Shown here: positions 34,548 to 44,567 of the stretch, in pieces
Layout of the letters: the number at the start of each line of letters is the position of its first letter
Position numbering within the stretch: the stretch's first letter is position 1
From: Candidatus Nanoarchaeia archaeon
Lineage (GTDB): Archaea > Nanobdellota > Nanobdellia > Woesearchaeales > JANQNE01
Direction: 5' to 3'
DNA: 64,000 nt
NCBI GenBank assembly: GCA_028279725.1
Contig: JANQNE010000001.1
Span: 62,001 to 126,000, forward strand
The notes under the pieces: model-generated
The model's input: the letters and a program-made list of their open reading frames with translations, nothing else
What the model was told of the DNA's origin: nothing
Databases searched by the model: none
Made by a program: the position numbers and the translations under genes

Positions 34548-35515
34548 CATATTACTTCTATATCATCTGTTCTTTCATACGGCTTTATAATAGTATCTGT
34601 TTTAACACCAGCATTATGTTCAATAATTCCAAGCCATGCGATCATAGCAGCATTATCAACTAAAAATTGGTTCTCAGGGATAAAACTTTCCCCTCCAAAT
34701 TCTTTGCACATTATATCAGACATCTCCTGTAATCTTTTATTGCAGGCAACTCCCCCACCAAGCAATAACTCTTTCTTACCGCAATGTGCCATCGCTCTCT
34801 CACTTACTTCCAAAAGCATAGCAAATACAGTTTCCTGAACAGAATAACAAAGATCTTCAACCTTATATTTTCCAGAATCATATTTCTGTTTCAAATTTGT
34901 CAATAATCCACCAAAACTGACATCCATTCCTTTCACAGAATAAGGCAGTTCGATAAACTCTTTCCCTTTCAAAGCTAACTCATATATCTTTGGGCCTCCG
35001 GGAAATCCTAATCCAATATACCTTGCAAAACTGTCTAAGAAATTACCGATTCCAATATCCAATGTCTCTCCAAAGATCCTATACTTTCCACCATCATAAG
35101 CAATTACTTGTGTATTTGCTCCAGAAGCATACAATAACACAGGATCTTTTGATTTTGTCTTTATCCTTCCTATCTCAAGATGTGCAATACAGTGATTAAC
35201 ACCGATAACTGGCTTCTTCAGCAACAGTCCTAAAGCTCTTGCAGAAAACGCTCCGATCCTCAAACAATGCCCTATCCCCGGACTTTGTGAAAAAGCGATC
35301 AGGTCGATATCTTTTATTTTCTTCCCAGCTTTATCCAAAGCTCTCTTGATAACATCATCACAGATTGAAACATGATGGTCAGCAACCTGGGCAGGGATCA
35401 TCCCGCCGCTTTCAGTACTGACAGCATCCTTTTCATTAGAATAAACATTACCTTTATCATCAACTACACTAACACCAAAAGTATGCGCAGTTGATTCTAT
35501 TCCAAGGCATAACAT
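34538..35515 (-). CDS. kae1: tRNA N6-threonylcarbamoyladenosine transferase Kae1
   Basis: A 325-residue ASKHA-fold protein beginning MLCLGIESTAHTFGVS, with the metal-binding HHVSICD and HCIAHLE motifs (the His pair of the family), GIGNFLDSFARYIGLGFPGGPKI, and GGGVACNKRL near the C-terminus. Kae1 of the KEOPS complex transfers threonylcarbamoyl to A37 of tRNAs reading ANN codons. The start at 35515 removes a 19-residue non-homologous extension. It is not fused to Bud32. The A37 in the tRNA-Ile of this window is a likely target (inference). Confidence 0.94.
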   Translation of the reverse strand: MLCLGIESTAHTFGVSVVDDKGNVYSNEKDAVSTESGGMIPAQVADHHVSICDDVIKRALDKAGKKIKDIDLIAFSQSPGIGHCLRIGAFSARALGLLLKKPVIGVNHCIAHLEIGRIKTKSKDPVLLYASGANTQVIAYDGGKYRIFGETLDIGIGNFLDSFARYIGLGFPGGPKIYELALKGKEFIELPYSVKGMDVSFGGLLTNLKQKYDSGKYKVEDLCYSVQETVFAMLLEVSERAMAHCGKKELLLGGGVACNKRLQEMSDIMCKEFGGESFIPENQFLVDNAAMIAWLGIIEHNAGVKTDTIIKPYERTDDIEVIWRH

Positions 35516-35516
35516 T

Positions 35517-36320
35517 TTATCTTGCAGGCTCTGGAACAGGATTTTCCATTCTTTTGTAGAGTTCTTTTTCAAATCCTTTGAACAGTCTTGTTATCTCTGA
35601 TGAAATCTTGTCCTTATGTCCTTCAGGAACAATTACAACAGCATGATGCACATCTCCTCCACTCATAGGTAAAGGGCATTCAACATGTTCTAGTTCGATT
35701 TCATAAGGTGTGTTTGAATAGACTCCGATGCCAGAACAATATTTATTTCCATTAGCTGGATCCATCTCTATTTCTGAGAATTTAATTCCTCCATCACACC
35801 AAATATTTATCATTGAACAGATATCACTTAGTCTGTTTCCGATAGCAGCAACATGGGTCTCTCTTATTTCATATCCTTCTTTCATGATTACTGGCTCATG
35901 CCTAAGGTCACTAAGACTCTTTGACTCATGCAAATATATGACTGGTCCGTCAGAATTTAATGAAAATGCCCCAGATTTAGGTATCACTATTCTTCCATAT
36001 CTTTCAGCTGTCTGCTCTATGATCCTTCTGCTCCCATTTTCTGAATCATTATATCCTATTTTTAACTTCCCGTCGATTACAGTTATTTCATCATGGCCTT
36101 TTGATTCTGATGTAAAATCTCCTTCAGGAAATCTCCAATACATAGGATTTGGATCTCTCCCCTGATCTAACTCCCATCCTGCAACAGTCCCTTTCCTAAG
36201 CTCATGGACCTCTGCTGGATCTTTAAATTCTCCGTCAAATATATGGCATACACCTGGATTTCCCTTCTTCAGTTCCTTTGTATCTGGTTTTTTCCTTACG
36301 AAATCTTCAAGACTTATCAT
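35517..36320 (-). CDS. Conserved-looking protein of unknown function
   Basis: A 267-residue soluble protein, probably mixed alpha/beta, with several His, Cys and Trp residues (VCHIFDGEFKDPAEVHEL near the start, INIWCDGGIKFSEIEMDP in the middle, GGDVHHAVVIVPEGHKDKI near the end). No membrane span. The start at 36320 follows GGGGG by five bases; ATGs 5 and 6 codons upstream also exist. It directly precedes kae1 (1 nt gap), so the two are co-expressed. Family not recognised. Confidence 0.55.
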   Translation of the reverse strand: MISLEDFVRKKPDTKELKKGNPGVCHIFDGEFKDPAEVHELRKGTVAGWELDQGRDPNPMYWRFPEGDFTSESKGHDEITVIDGKLKIGYNDSENGSRRIIEQTAERYGRIVIPKSGAFSLNSDGPVIYLHESKSLSDLRHEPVIMKEGYEIRETHVAAIGNRLSDICSMINIWCDGGIKFSEIEMDPANGNKYCSGIGVYSNTPYEIELEHVECPLPMSGGDVHHAVVIVPEGHKDKISSEITRLFKGFEKELYKRMENPVPEPAR

Positions 36321-36414
36321 TTTATCCCCCATCACCCTCTGTAAAGCTGTAAATTATAGCCCATTTTTAAGTCTTTTGGGTAAATTTATATATAACAGAT
36401 GATTGGTTGTAGTT

Positions 36415-37173
36415 ATGATTAATGAAAGGGATATAGAAGATGACATAACGTTTTTGAATGATTTTAAGAATAATGTTGTTCGTTCTATGAACCTTAGGCT
36501 AAATATTTCTAAAAAAAGAATCGAAGCCATTAGATTGCTTGAAGAAAATCATCTGGATCCTGAGGGGATTAAACTGCTGAGAGGATGTATCAGGAATGAG
36601 AGAAGGTTTTTGAAAATTATTGAAAGTGGGCTGAAAGAATCAAGAGATAAATTATTGAATATTTATGCCTGGACTGATGGAAACATAAAAGATAAGGAAT
36701 TTAAAAGAAAAACTAAAAGATTGATGGATGTAGTTGAGATATTTTATTCTAAAATTATATCTATTGGGCACAGACTGCAGTTAGAAGAGAAGTTTATCAA
36801 TAAACAGGATAAGAAATCATTCAAGGAATTTGTAAAAATGTGGAATAAAGAGATCAAGTTAAACAGGAAATTACTTAAAAAGATAGTAGATGGTGGAGAT
36901 TTAGCTGGCTATTTCAGAAAAATAAGGATTATAGCAAAAAAAGTCTTAAAAGCAGGAGCAATTGGTGGAGTTCTAGGAGCATTCATCAAAAAGTTTTATT
37001 TTGTTCCTGAATTTACAAAACAGATTCCTGAAAACCAGCAAATATTGATCTCAGCAGCAGTTTTTGCTTTCATGGCAGCCGCTGCAACAACTCTTACAAC
37101 ATTGGAAAATATAGAACAGCAGATAGAAATCATTAACACCGCTGAATTGGAAAAAGCAAAGAGGAGCATTTAA
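36415..37173 (+). CDS. Helical protein with C-terminal membrane-associated region
   Basis: A 252-residue protein, helical and very basic for the first 175 residues, with two weaker hydrophobic segments near 180-195 (AGAIGGVLGAFI) and 212-235 (ILISAAVFAFMAAAATTL). It may be peripherally or doubly anchored. ATG 36415 is preceded by a TATA-like TTTATATATAAC at 36386-36396, about 25 nt upstream. A 6-nt gap separates it from the next gene. Function unknown. Confidence 0.5.
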   Translation: MINERDIEDDITFLNDFKNNVVRSMNLRLNISKKRIEAIRLLEENHLDPEGIKLLRGCIRNERRFLKIIESGLKESRDKLLNIYAWTDGNIKDKEFKRKTKRLMDVVEIFYSKIISIGHRLQLEEKFINKQDKKSFKEFVKMWNKEIKLNRKLLKKIVDGGDLAGYFRKIRIIAKKVLKAGAIGGVLGAFIKKFYFVPEFTKQIPENQQILISAAVFAFMAAAATTLTTLENIEQQIEIINTAELEKAKRSI

Positions 37174-37179
37174 TTTAAT

Positions 37180-37614
37180 ATGAAAAAATCATTAGCATTA
37201 CTTTCAATCCTGGCACTAGTTCTAATCCTTGTCGCATACACAACAGAAAAAGAGACTACAACATTAACACCAGGAGAGATAAACAAGATGGCATTATCTT
37301 ACATAGACTCAAAATATAATTCTCCTTCAGACATAACAATGGGGAACTCAACATACCACAATAACTTTGCAGGAAAAGAAGATGTAACAATAGTTCCGAT
37401 AAACTTCAACTATAATCCTGAAAGAAGCACAGTTGAAAAAAAAGCAATCCAAGAAGAAGTAAGACAATCACTTCTTACAGGCCTCGCAGTAATAGACAGC
37501 TTAGATCCAAACAAGCAACTAAAACGTTCAGATTGCGTAACAGTCACAGGACAACTCATCATCACAAAAGATGAAAAAGTAATTCCAATGACTTATCATA
37601 AGGTGTGTGAATAA
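37180..37614 (+). CDS. Exported small protein
   Basis: A 144-residue protein with a signal peptide (residues 1-20, LALLSILALVLILVAY) and a secreted domain carrying two Cys (near 122 and 143) that could form a disulphide. It follows the preceding membrane protein by 6 nt, so the two form an operon. No known family. Confidence 0.55.
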   Translation: MKKSLALLSILALVLILVAYTTEKETTTLTPGEINKMALSYIDSKYNSPSDITMGNSTYHNNFAGKEDVTIVPINFNYNPERSTVEKKAIQEEVRQSLLTGLAVIDSLDPNKQLKRSDCVTVTGQLIITKDEKVIPMTYHKVCE

Positions 37615-38010
37615 CTATTTCTCTTTCCATTTCTTAAAGAAATTATAAGGAGTTTCCTTTTCTAGATTTCTCATAAACAAGAATATCTTTCCCATCAACA
37701 GATCCAATTCTTTAAAATAATCCAAATAAACATCTTCTTTGATGTATCCAAGATCCTTACATAAAGAAAGTAAAACATCCAATTCCTTAGCAGAACCATA
37801 CGCAGTATTCACATAATTTAGAAAATCCTTCTTACTTCTTTTACTAGAACCTTCAGCAATATTTAACGGAATACTAACAGCTGTTCTTCTCATCTGCGGG
37901 ATTATGTTGTCACTCTCTTCCTTTGGGATTTTGTCTAATAATTTATATACTTTCAAAGCAAAACTATAACCTAATTTCCAGATCTCGATATTCTTGTGTA
38001 ATCTCGCCAT
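37615..38010 (-). CDS. Four-helix-bundle protein of the S23/IVP family
   Basis: A 131-residue protein of the four-helix-bundle type called 23S rRNA-intervening-sequence protein in bacteria: IEIWKLGYSFALKVYKLLDKIP, then PQMRRTAVSIPLNIAEGSS, and YVNTAYGSAKELDVLLSLC. The NIAEG motif in the second helix is diagnostic. Bacterial members are encoded inside or beside intervening sequences in 23S rRNA. Here the gene ends 140 nt from the mature 3' end of the 23S gene on the same strand. The stop abuts the convergent gene (37614). Transfer from bacteria is possible. Confidence 0.85.
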   Translation of the reverse strand: MARLHKNIEIWKLGYSFALKVYKLLDKIPKEESDNIIPQMRRTAVSIPLNIAEGSSKRSKKDFLNYVNTAYGSAKELDVLLSLCKDLGYIKEDVYLDYFKELDLLMGKIFLFMRNLEKETPYNFFKKWKEK

Positions 38011-38122
38011 TAAAAGAGGGAATCAAAACAAAAATAAAAGTTTTTCTATGGTTCAGAACACTACTGGTTTGATAATAAAGCTCACACTAATTCTAGTTTT
38101 TTCCAAAGAAAAATAAATGAAA

Positions 38123-38149
38123 AAACCATGCATAGACTTTGAAATGAAA
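38123..38149 (-). other. 23S rRNA processing stem, 3' strand
   Basis: AAACCATG-CATAGAC (38123-38137) and GAAATGAAA (38141-38149) are exactly complementary to 41052-41066 and 41038-41046. The two helices, separated by short unequal bulges, form the pre-rRNA stem bracketing the 23S sequence. Confidence 0.8.
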
Positions 38150-41040
38150 ACGAACGTTTGGAAATTGCATGCTGAATTTCTCGCCGAAGCTTGAAACTTA
38201 CACACCAATCCCATCAAACGAGTCTTTTTCTCGAGTTCTAAATGTCTCTTTTCTAGGTATGTTTCGTGCTTAGATGCTTTCAGCACTTATCACTTAACGC
38301 GTAGCTGCTCTGCGTGCCCTGTCGGACAACAGATAGACCAGTGGCGTCGAGACTCAGTTCCTCTCGTACTATGAGTTCCTTCCTATCAGACATTAAAACA
38401 TTTCCAGTAGATATCAAACAAACTGCCTCACAGCGTTCTGAACCCAGCTCACGATCCCTTTTAATGGGTGAACACCCCCACCCTTGCACGCTTCTGCACG
38501 CGCAGGATAGGAAGAGCCGACATCGATGTAGCAAGCCCCGCCGTCGATATGAGCTCTCGGGCGGGACAACTCTGTTATCCCCGGAGTAACTTTTCGGTCA
38601 TCTCTAGCCCCCATCAATGAGGACTTAGAGGTTCGCTAGGCCACAATTTCTTGTTTGGATCCGATCGTATTACGAACCCAATCAGGCTGACTTTTGCCCT
38701 TGCACTCTACTGCCGATTTCTGACCGGCGTGAGTCAACCATTGGGCCCTATTGATACATTTTCAACAGGGTGCCACCCCAACCAAACTGTCCACATGCTG
38801 ATGTCCTTACAAGAAGTAAGTAAGCGACGTAAGTTTTGGAGGGTAGTGTTTCATTTTCGTCTAAACTTAATCCGGAAATCAAGCATCAAACAACTACTAC
38901 CTACACTAAGCACCAAGGCTCACATCGCAACAACAAGCTACAGTAAAGTTTCACGGGGTCTTCGCTTCCCACTGGAAATCTCTGGCTTTTGCACCAGAAA
39001 AGAGTGTTCGGTGGATTCCGTCTAGGGACAGTGATGATCTCGTTGCGACATTCATGCAGGCCGTCAATCAAACGGCAAGGCATTTCGTTACCTTAAGAGA
39101 GTTATAGTTACCCCCGCCGTTTACCAGCTCTTAGCTCAGTTGAAACCGAGTTTCAAGTACTGGCACTGGGCAGACGTCACCTCCTATACACACCTTTGCA
39201 GGCTCGCAGGAAGTTACGTTTTTGTTAAACAGTCGGACCATCTTTGTCACTGCGTCCTGAAATCGCACCCATACGGATACAATTCCAGGAACCCCTTATA
39301 CCGAAGATACGGGGCTAATTTGCCGAATTCCCTTAGTCGGATTATTCCATCACACCTTAGGCTTCTCACCTAGGGGCACCTGTGCCGGTTCTGGGTATAG
39401 ATAAATGAGATTTTTCTTAATTCCCTTTTCACGGAATCCAGACATCAGCCAAACACTCCATAGGAATGCTCATCTCAAATTTAATCAAATTCTCGCCATT
39501 ACAGCACTCCTTTGATTTATTTTGATTGAATGAAATGACAGTTTCATTTGACCTAGTCCGAAATGTCAGAAATTAAGCTTGCGTCGCCGCACATACTCAA
39601 ATAGTACAGGAATATTAACCTGTTTCCCTTTCCCATCATTCGATTTACGAAGTTGGTTAGGACTAACTTACCCTTGACTGATTTGCATTGTCAAGGAACC
39701 CTTGCCCTTTCGGTGGTAGAGATTCTCACTCTACTCAGTTCTTACTCTCACCAGGATTCTCTTCTCCGTAAGGTCCACATCTGTTCGCACAAATGCTTCT
39801 ACCCTACCGGAGAGCCTACCTACCACTCAGATTTTGTCTGGTCTATGGTATCGGTTACTGATTTAACCCCGTCCATTTTAGACACCTATAACCTTGACAA
39901 GTAAGCTGTTACGCACTTATTATAGGATGGCTGCTTCTGAGCCAACCTCCTCGCTGTCTTAGGCTATAGACAATCTTCACCCGTTAATACTTAATCAGTA
40001 ATTTGGGACCTTAACCATAGTCTGGGTTGTTCCCCTATAGGATCCGTACCTTACGTACGAACCCCGTTTCCCGGAATCTAAGATGCTAAAACATTTAGAG
40101 TTGGACAGGAAACCGACCGGTTTCCCAGCCTAAATCCCCTATCCGTAGCTTTACCATTTTAGCAATCTCCTCCGAGACCTGACTGCGGCCAGTTTCGGTA
40201 GGAACCAGCTATCACCGCTCTCGATTGGCTTTTCACCCCTAGCCCCAAGTTAGAAGAACACTTGCACGTAGCACCTCTTCAGGCCTCCACGAGATCTTAC
40301 TCCCGCTTCACCTTACTCAGGGTTAGATCGAGCGGCTTCGGGTCGTGCCCAAGTGACTTTAAGGCGCTTTCACACCTCGTCCCTCGTAAACTGCGGACTT
40401 TTGGTTTCCCTTCGAGTACTCCGTTAAAGATTACTCTTGCCACTTAAGCACACTCCCTGGCACGTTATTCAAAACGAACGACACAACCCCTAAGGGCCGT
40501 GTCAATCTATCACTATTAGGTTTCAGGCTCTTTTAGTTCCCTGTTAAGGGTTCTTTTCAGCTTTCCATCACTGTACTTGTACGCTATCGGACTCAAAACA
40601 TATTTAGGGTTGGAAGTTGATGCCTTCCATTCTCACTTAATATCCGATAAGTGATACTCTAGATACTCACAAACCTTTCAGATTTAATTTACGGGACTAT
40701 AACCCTCTATGGTATATCATTCCAGATAACTTCAAATCATCTGATTAAGGTGAAAAGTGAGTCTGCAACACCACATCTCTAAACAACTTTCATTGCCAGA
40801 TTCAGTTTGCCCTTTGCTGTTTTCGATCGCCTTTACTCACAGCATCTCAATTGATTTCTTTTCCTGCGGTTACTAAGACGTTTCAATTCACCGCGTTCCC
40901 CATCCTTTCGGATTTATAGAGAAGTCTCATTCGGAAATCTCCGGTTCAATGCATACATGCTGCTCGCCGGAGCATATCGTAGCTTGTCACGTCCTTCATC
41001 AGATTTTGAGCCAAGCCATTCACCTAATAGTACACTCTTT
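38150..41040 (-). rRNA. 23S ribosomal RNA
   Basis: The minus strand carries the large-subunit rRNA of about 2.9 kb. Recognisable parts include the sarcin-ricin region near the 3' end (complement seen as CTCTCGTACTATGAG near 38355), the peptidyl-transferase centre and domain V stems, and the conserved 3' helix near 38270. Ends are estimated from the flanking processing stem, so they are uncertain by some bases. No intron-sized insertion is obvious. It lies downstream of 16S and tRNA-Ala; no 5S gene follows in the window. Confidence 0.93.
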
Positions 41041-41066
41041 CATTTCCAATTGTCTATGCATGGTTT
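41038..41066 (-). other. 23S rRNA processing stem, 5' strand
   Basis: TTTCATTTC (41038-41046) and the 15-base run 41052-41066 pair with 38123-38149, closing the 23S precursor stem. Confidence 0.8.
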
Positions 41067-41234
41067 CATCAACATGAGATATGTCAGAGAAAAACTTTGA
41101 AAGTTTTTCTTGAAAATCTTCAAAAACTTCTCCACATCGAAAGAAACTTAGTGGATTATTTTTGAAATGTCTTACACCCTTCATTCACAAATTTTAACTT
41201 GTGAATTGCAATTAATGATTAGTTAATTATGAAA

Positions 41235-41390
41235 TGGACCCGTCGGGACTTTCATGTCCAAATAGGAATCCATTTGGAATTTTGAACCCGAAATCTCCGC
41301 CTCTCATGATGCAAAAATCATGAGCTCAAAAAAAGCTCGCTTTTTTTACATGTGCAAGGGCGGCGCAATACCAGATTATGCAACAGGCCC
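41235..41390 (-). tRNA. tRNA-Ala(UGC) with two introns, in the 16S-23S spacer
   Basis: The acceptor GGGCCTG pairs with CGGGTCC and includes the G3:U70 wobble that defines tRNA-Ala. Anticodon stem CCGCC/GGCGG, anticodon UGC (41354-41356), T-stem TCGGG/CCCGA. Intron 1 (41303-41352, 50 nt) lies after position 37; its bulges are CAC and AGA around an imperfect CUUG/CAUG helix, and the intron has a nine-pair helix next to the bulge. Intron 2 (41249-41280, 32 nt) lies at 59/60 in the T-loop with a perfect bulge-helix-bulge: UUCA/UGAA flanked by AAA and AGU. Spliced T-loop: UUCAAAU. CCA is not encoded. Confidence 0.85.
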
Positions 41391-41405
41391 ATTATGAAAA
41401 TAAAA

Positions 41406-41421
41406 GGTTGTAAGTTTGGTA
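41406..41421 (-). other. 16S rRNA processing stem, 3' strand
   Basis: A 16-base run exactly complementary to 43030-43045, forming the precursor stem that brackets 16S rRNA. Confidence 0.75.
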
Positions 41422-41477
41422 AACACACATGAAAATTAAGGTTAATTTTCGAATTATTCCATTTAATTAAAAATGAA

Positions 41478-42950
<1,473 letters not shown>

Positions 42951-43029
42951 TGTCTAAAAGAAATCCTATGATTATTAAAGCATGTTTGCGCTGTTTGAAA
43001 CTTAAAAAAATTTGGGTTAAAAATTTTAC

Positions 43030-43045
43030 TACCAAACTTACAACC
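43030..43045 (-). other. 16S rRNA processing stem, 5' strand
   Basis: The 16-base partner of 41406-41421, about 80 nt upstream of the mature 16S 5' end on the minus strand. Confidence 0.75.
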
Positions 43046-43144
43046 ATACTTGACTGTTAAATCAAGTACAAATGAAAAATATGATAACACATTTTTTCTG
43101 TGCACTTAGCACATTTAGCCTATATGTGTTTTAGAACTCTTTGT

Positions 43145-43206
43145 TTCTAATATATAGCACTTTGGTGGCGATAAGGAATTTTAGGAATTTGAGGTTATTT
43201 ATAAAG
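43145..43206 (-). promoter_or_regulatory. Probable rRNA operon promoter region
   Basis: On the minus strand, TATA-like boxes occur as TTTATAAATA (near 43198-43206) and GCTATATATTAG (near 43150-43161), about 100-160 nt before the 16S processing stem. Either could drive the operon. No other promoter-like element is obvious between here and the rRNA. Confidence 0.4.
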
Positions 43207-43213
43207 CTTTTGT

Positions 43214-43276
43214 TTAGCTCTTACTTCTCTTTCTCTTTTCTTTCTTCATTCTTTTTCTTTGCCATTTCCATCTCAT
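43214..43276 (-). CDS. Candidate ribosomal protein eL41
   Basis: A 20-residue open frame beginning MRWKWQRKRMKK and ending with KRSKS. Eukaryotic and archaeal eL41 proteins are about 25 residues with the same MRxKWxxKRM start and Lys/Arg-only body, so the match is striking for its size. A longer in-frame ATG at 43315 would give 33 residues. eL41 bridges the two ribosomal subunits. It lies directly upstream of the rRNA operon. Coding is inferred from sequence likeness alone. Confidence 0.55.
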   Translation of the reverse strand: MRWKWQRKRMKKEKRKRSKS

Positions 43277-43417
43277 CTGGCCTTTTTTCTTCCATCGTCT
43301 TGAACTTCTTTTCATCAAATTCTTCGGGATTGATTCTCCCTACTTAACCTCGGTTTTATTGTTTTTTTATTGGTATTTTGTGTTTCTTTTTAAATTTATG
43401 TGTGTTAAAATAAAGTA

Positions 43418-43492
43418 TGCCCCGTCCGGGATTCGAACCCGAGTCCTCGGATCGAAAATCCGAGATGATTGGCCGGACTACACCAACGGGGC
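43418..43492 (-). tRNA. tRNA-Glu(UUC)
   Basis: Acceptor GCCCCGT/ACGGGGC, anticodon stem-loop TCGGA-TTTTCGA-TCCGA with anticodon UUC, T-arm CGGG-TTCGAAT-CCCG. The discriminator is A; CCA is not encoded and no intron is present. Confidence 0.95.
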
Positions 43493-43542
43493 GTATTAAT
43501 ATTCAAAGTTATTGTCTTATTTTTAAAAGTTTTGAAAAATGA

Positions 43543-43645
43543 TGGGCCTGAGGGGATTTGAACCCCCGACCACTGCTTGACTTAAAGCATGTATGAAACG
43601 TACCCATATAAGAGCAGCGCTCCAACCAGACTAAGCAACAGGCCC
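43543..43645 (-). tRNA. tRNA-Ile(UAU) with one intron
   Basis: Acceptor GGGCCTG/CAGGCCC with discriminator A, T-arm GGGGG-TTCAAAT-CCCCT, D-arm with GTCTGG. The anticodon stem CTGCT/AGCAG encloses a 28-nt intron (43579-43606) at the canonical 37/38 site. The splice motif is perfect: a four-pair CUUA/UAAG helix flanked by three-base bulges UAU and UCA. Removal leaves loop CU-UAU-A-A, anticodon UAU (43608-43610) with A37. A UAU anticodon reads AUA directly, unusual in archaea, which generally use tRNA-Ile with a modified CAU anticodon. Confidence 0.85.
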
Positions 43646-43735
43646 ATGCCTGTGAGAGGATTAAAATCTTTATTTAAAGCTTTCTAAAAAACACTGACCA
43701 TAAATTTTATATAAATGACTGAATCTTGCTTATCC

Positions 43736-44149
43736 ATGGAAAATAAAGACCATCCCTGGATCGGCATCGATGCTATTATTCTGAGTGAAGATAATAAGAA
43801 AATCCTCCTCATCAAGAGAGGATCTAAGGCGTTTCATGGGATGTGGGGACTTATATCCGGCAAAGTAGATTGGGGAGAAGAAATCAAGGAAACAGTAATT
43901 CGTGAAGCTAAAGAAGAATTAAATTTAGATATAGAAATTATAAGGTTTGTCGGAAGATATTATGATAAAAAAGGAAGACATCCGACAAAAACAATGATCT
44001 GCCTGCCTCATATCTGTAGGGTAATTGGAGGACAGCTAAAAGCTAGTTCTGATGCTTTGGACGCAAAGTGGGTTCCTCTGGAAGAGGTCAAAGATATGGA
44101 TCTTGCTTTTGACCATAAACAGATGCTTATTGACGAAGGATTGATATGA
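43736..44149 (+). CDS. NUDIX hydrolase
   Basis: A 137-residue NUDIX protein. The Nudix box is seen as GKVDWGEEIKETVIREAKEE, matching G-x5-E-x7-REVXEE, with Asn in place of the usual final Gly. Family members hydrolyse nucleoside diphosphates linked to other groups; the substrate is not predictable. ATG 43736 is chosen because a TATA-like TTTTATATAAA lies at 43704-43714, too close to the alternative ATG at 43715. It lies between two tRNA genes. Confidence 0.88.
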   Translation: MENKDHPWIGIDAIILSEDNKKILLIKRGSKAFHGMWGLISGKVDWGEEIKETVIREAKEELNLDIEIIRFVGRYYDKKGRHPTKTMICLPHICRVIGGQLKASSDALDAKWVPLEEVKDMDLAFDHKQMLIDEGLI

Positions 44150-44196
44150 TAAAACAATAAGCTTTTTATATCAAATAAAAATTCTATAGGTTCAAT

Positions 44197-44353
44197 GGGC
44201 TCATGGTCTAGTGGCTATGACAGTGCCCTTACAAGGTGGCGAGGAACGAGTTCCTGAACCTTTCTTCGTCATACTCAGAAAGGCATTGATCCCCGGTTCG
44301 AGTCGCGTTAAATCCTGAAAAGGATTTTTGGCGGGAAAATCCGGGTGGGCCCA
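44197..44353 (+). tRNA. tRNA-Val(UAC) with two introns
   Basis: Acceptor GGGCTCA/TGGGCCC, followed by ACCA, so CCA is encoded (to 44356). Anticodon stem GTGCC/GGCAT with anticodon UAC (44230-44232). Intron 1 (about 44234-44280, 47 nt) interrupts the anticodon loop after A37; its splice motif is relaxed and its ends could shift by a base or two. Intron 2 (44303-44339, 37 nt) is in the T-loop at 59/60: three-base bulges AGU and AAU flank a UUCG/GGAA helix with one mismatch. T-stem CCCGG/CCGGG. Spliced T-loop: UUCGAGU. Confidence 0.85.
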
Positions 44354-44370
44354 CCATTTTTATTTATTCT

Positions 44371-44441
44371 GCGCCGGTGGTTGAGTGGTACAATACGACG
44401 TTGCCAACGTTGTGGCCGGGGTTCAATTCCCCGTCGGCGCA
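44371..44441 (+). tRNA. tRNA-Gly(GCC)
   Basis: Acceptor GCGCCGG/TCGGCGC, anticodon stem CGACG/CGTTG with loop TTGCCAA giving anticodon GCC, T-arm CGGGG-TTCAATT-CCCCG. No intron; CCA not encoded. Confidence 0.95.
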
Positions 44442-44451
44442 TTCTTATTCT

Positions 44452-44498
44452 GAGCGTAGCGAAGACTGTTTTGATCAAACTTTTTAGAAAAGTTTGGT
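44452..44498. repeat. CAAA-hairpin repeat, copy 1
   Basis: GAGCGTAGCGAAG, then a hairpin CAAACTTTT-TAG-AAAAGTTTG and GGT. A second copy with the same order and changed, still pairing bases lies at 61605-61657. Compensating changes in the stem suggest a structured element. Confidence 0.55.
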
Positions 44499-44567
44499 GG
44501 TATTCTACGTCAGCAGCATTCTAATCTCAACACAACAGATATAAAACACCTGTAATTTCCACCTTCC

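Noticed and set aside
38011-38122. A 5S rRNA gene after 23S
   Set aside because: The gap of about 110 nt has no 5S-like helices; it holds the promoter of the four-helix-bundle gene and an AT-rich spacer.
43141-43347. 68-codon plus-strand frame rich in Phe and Ser
   Set aside because: It is the antisense of the Lys/Arg-rich eL41-like frame and of the rRNA promoter region.
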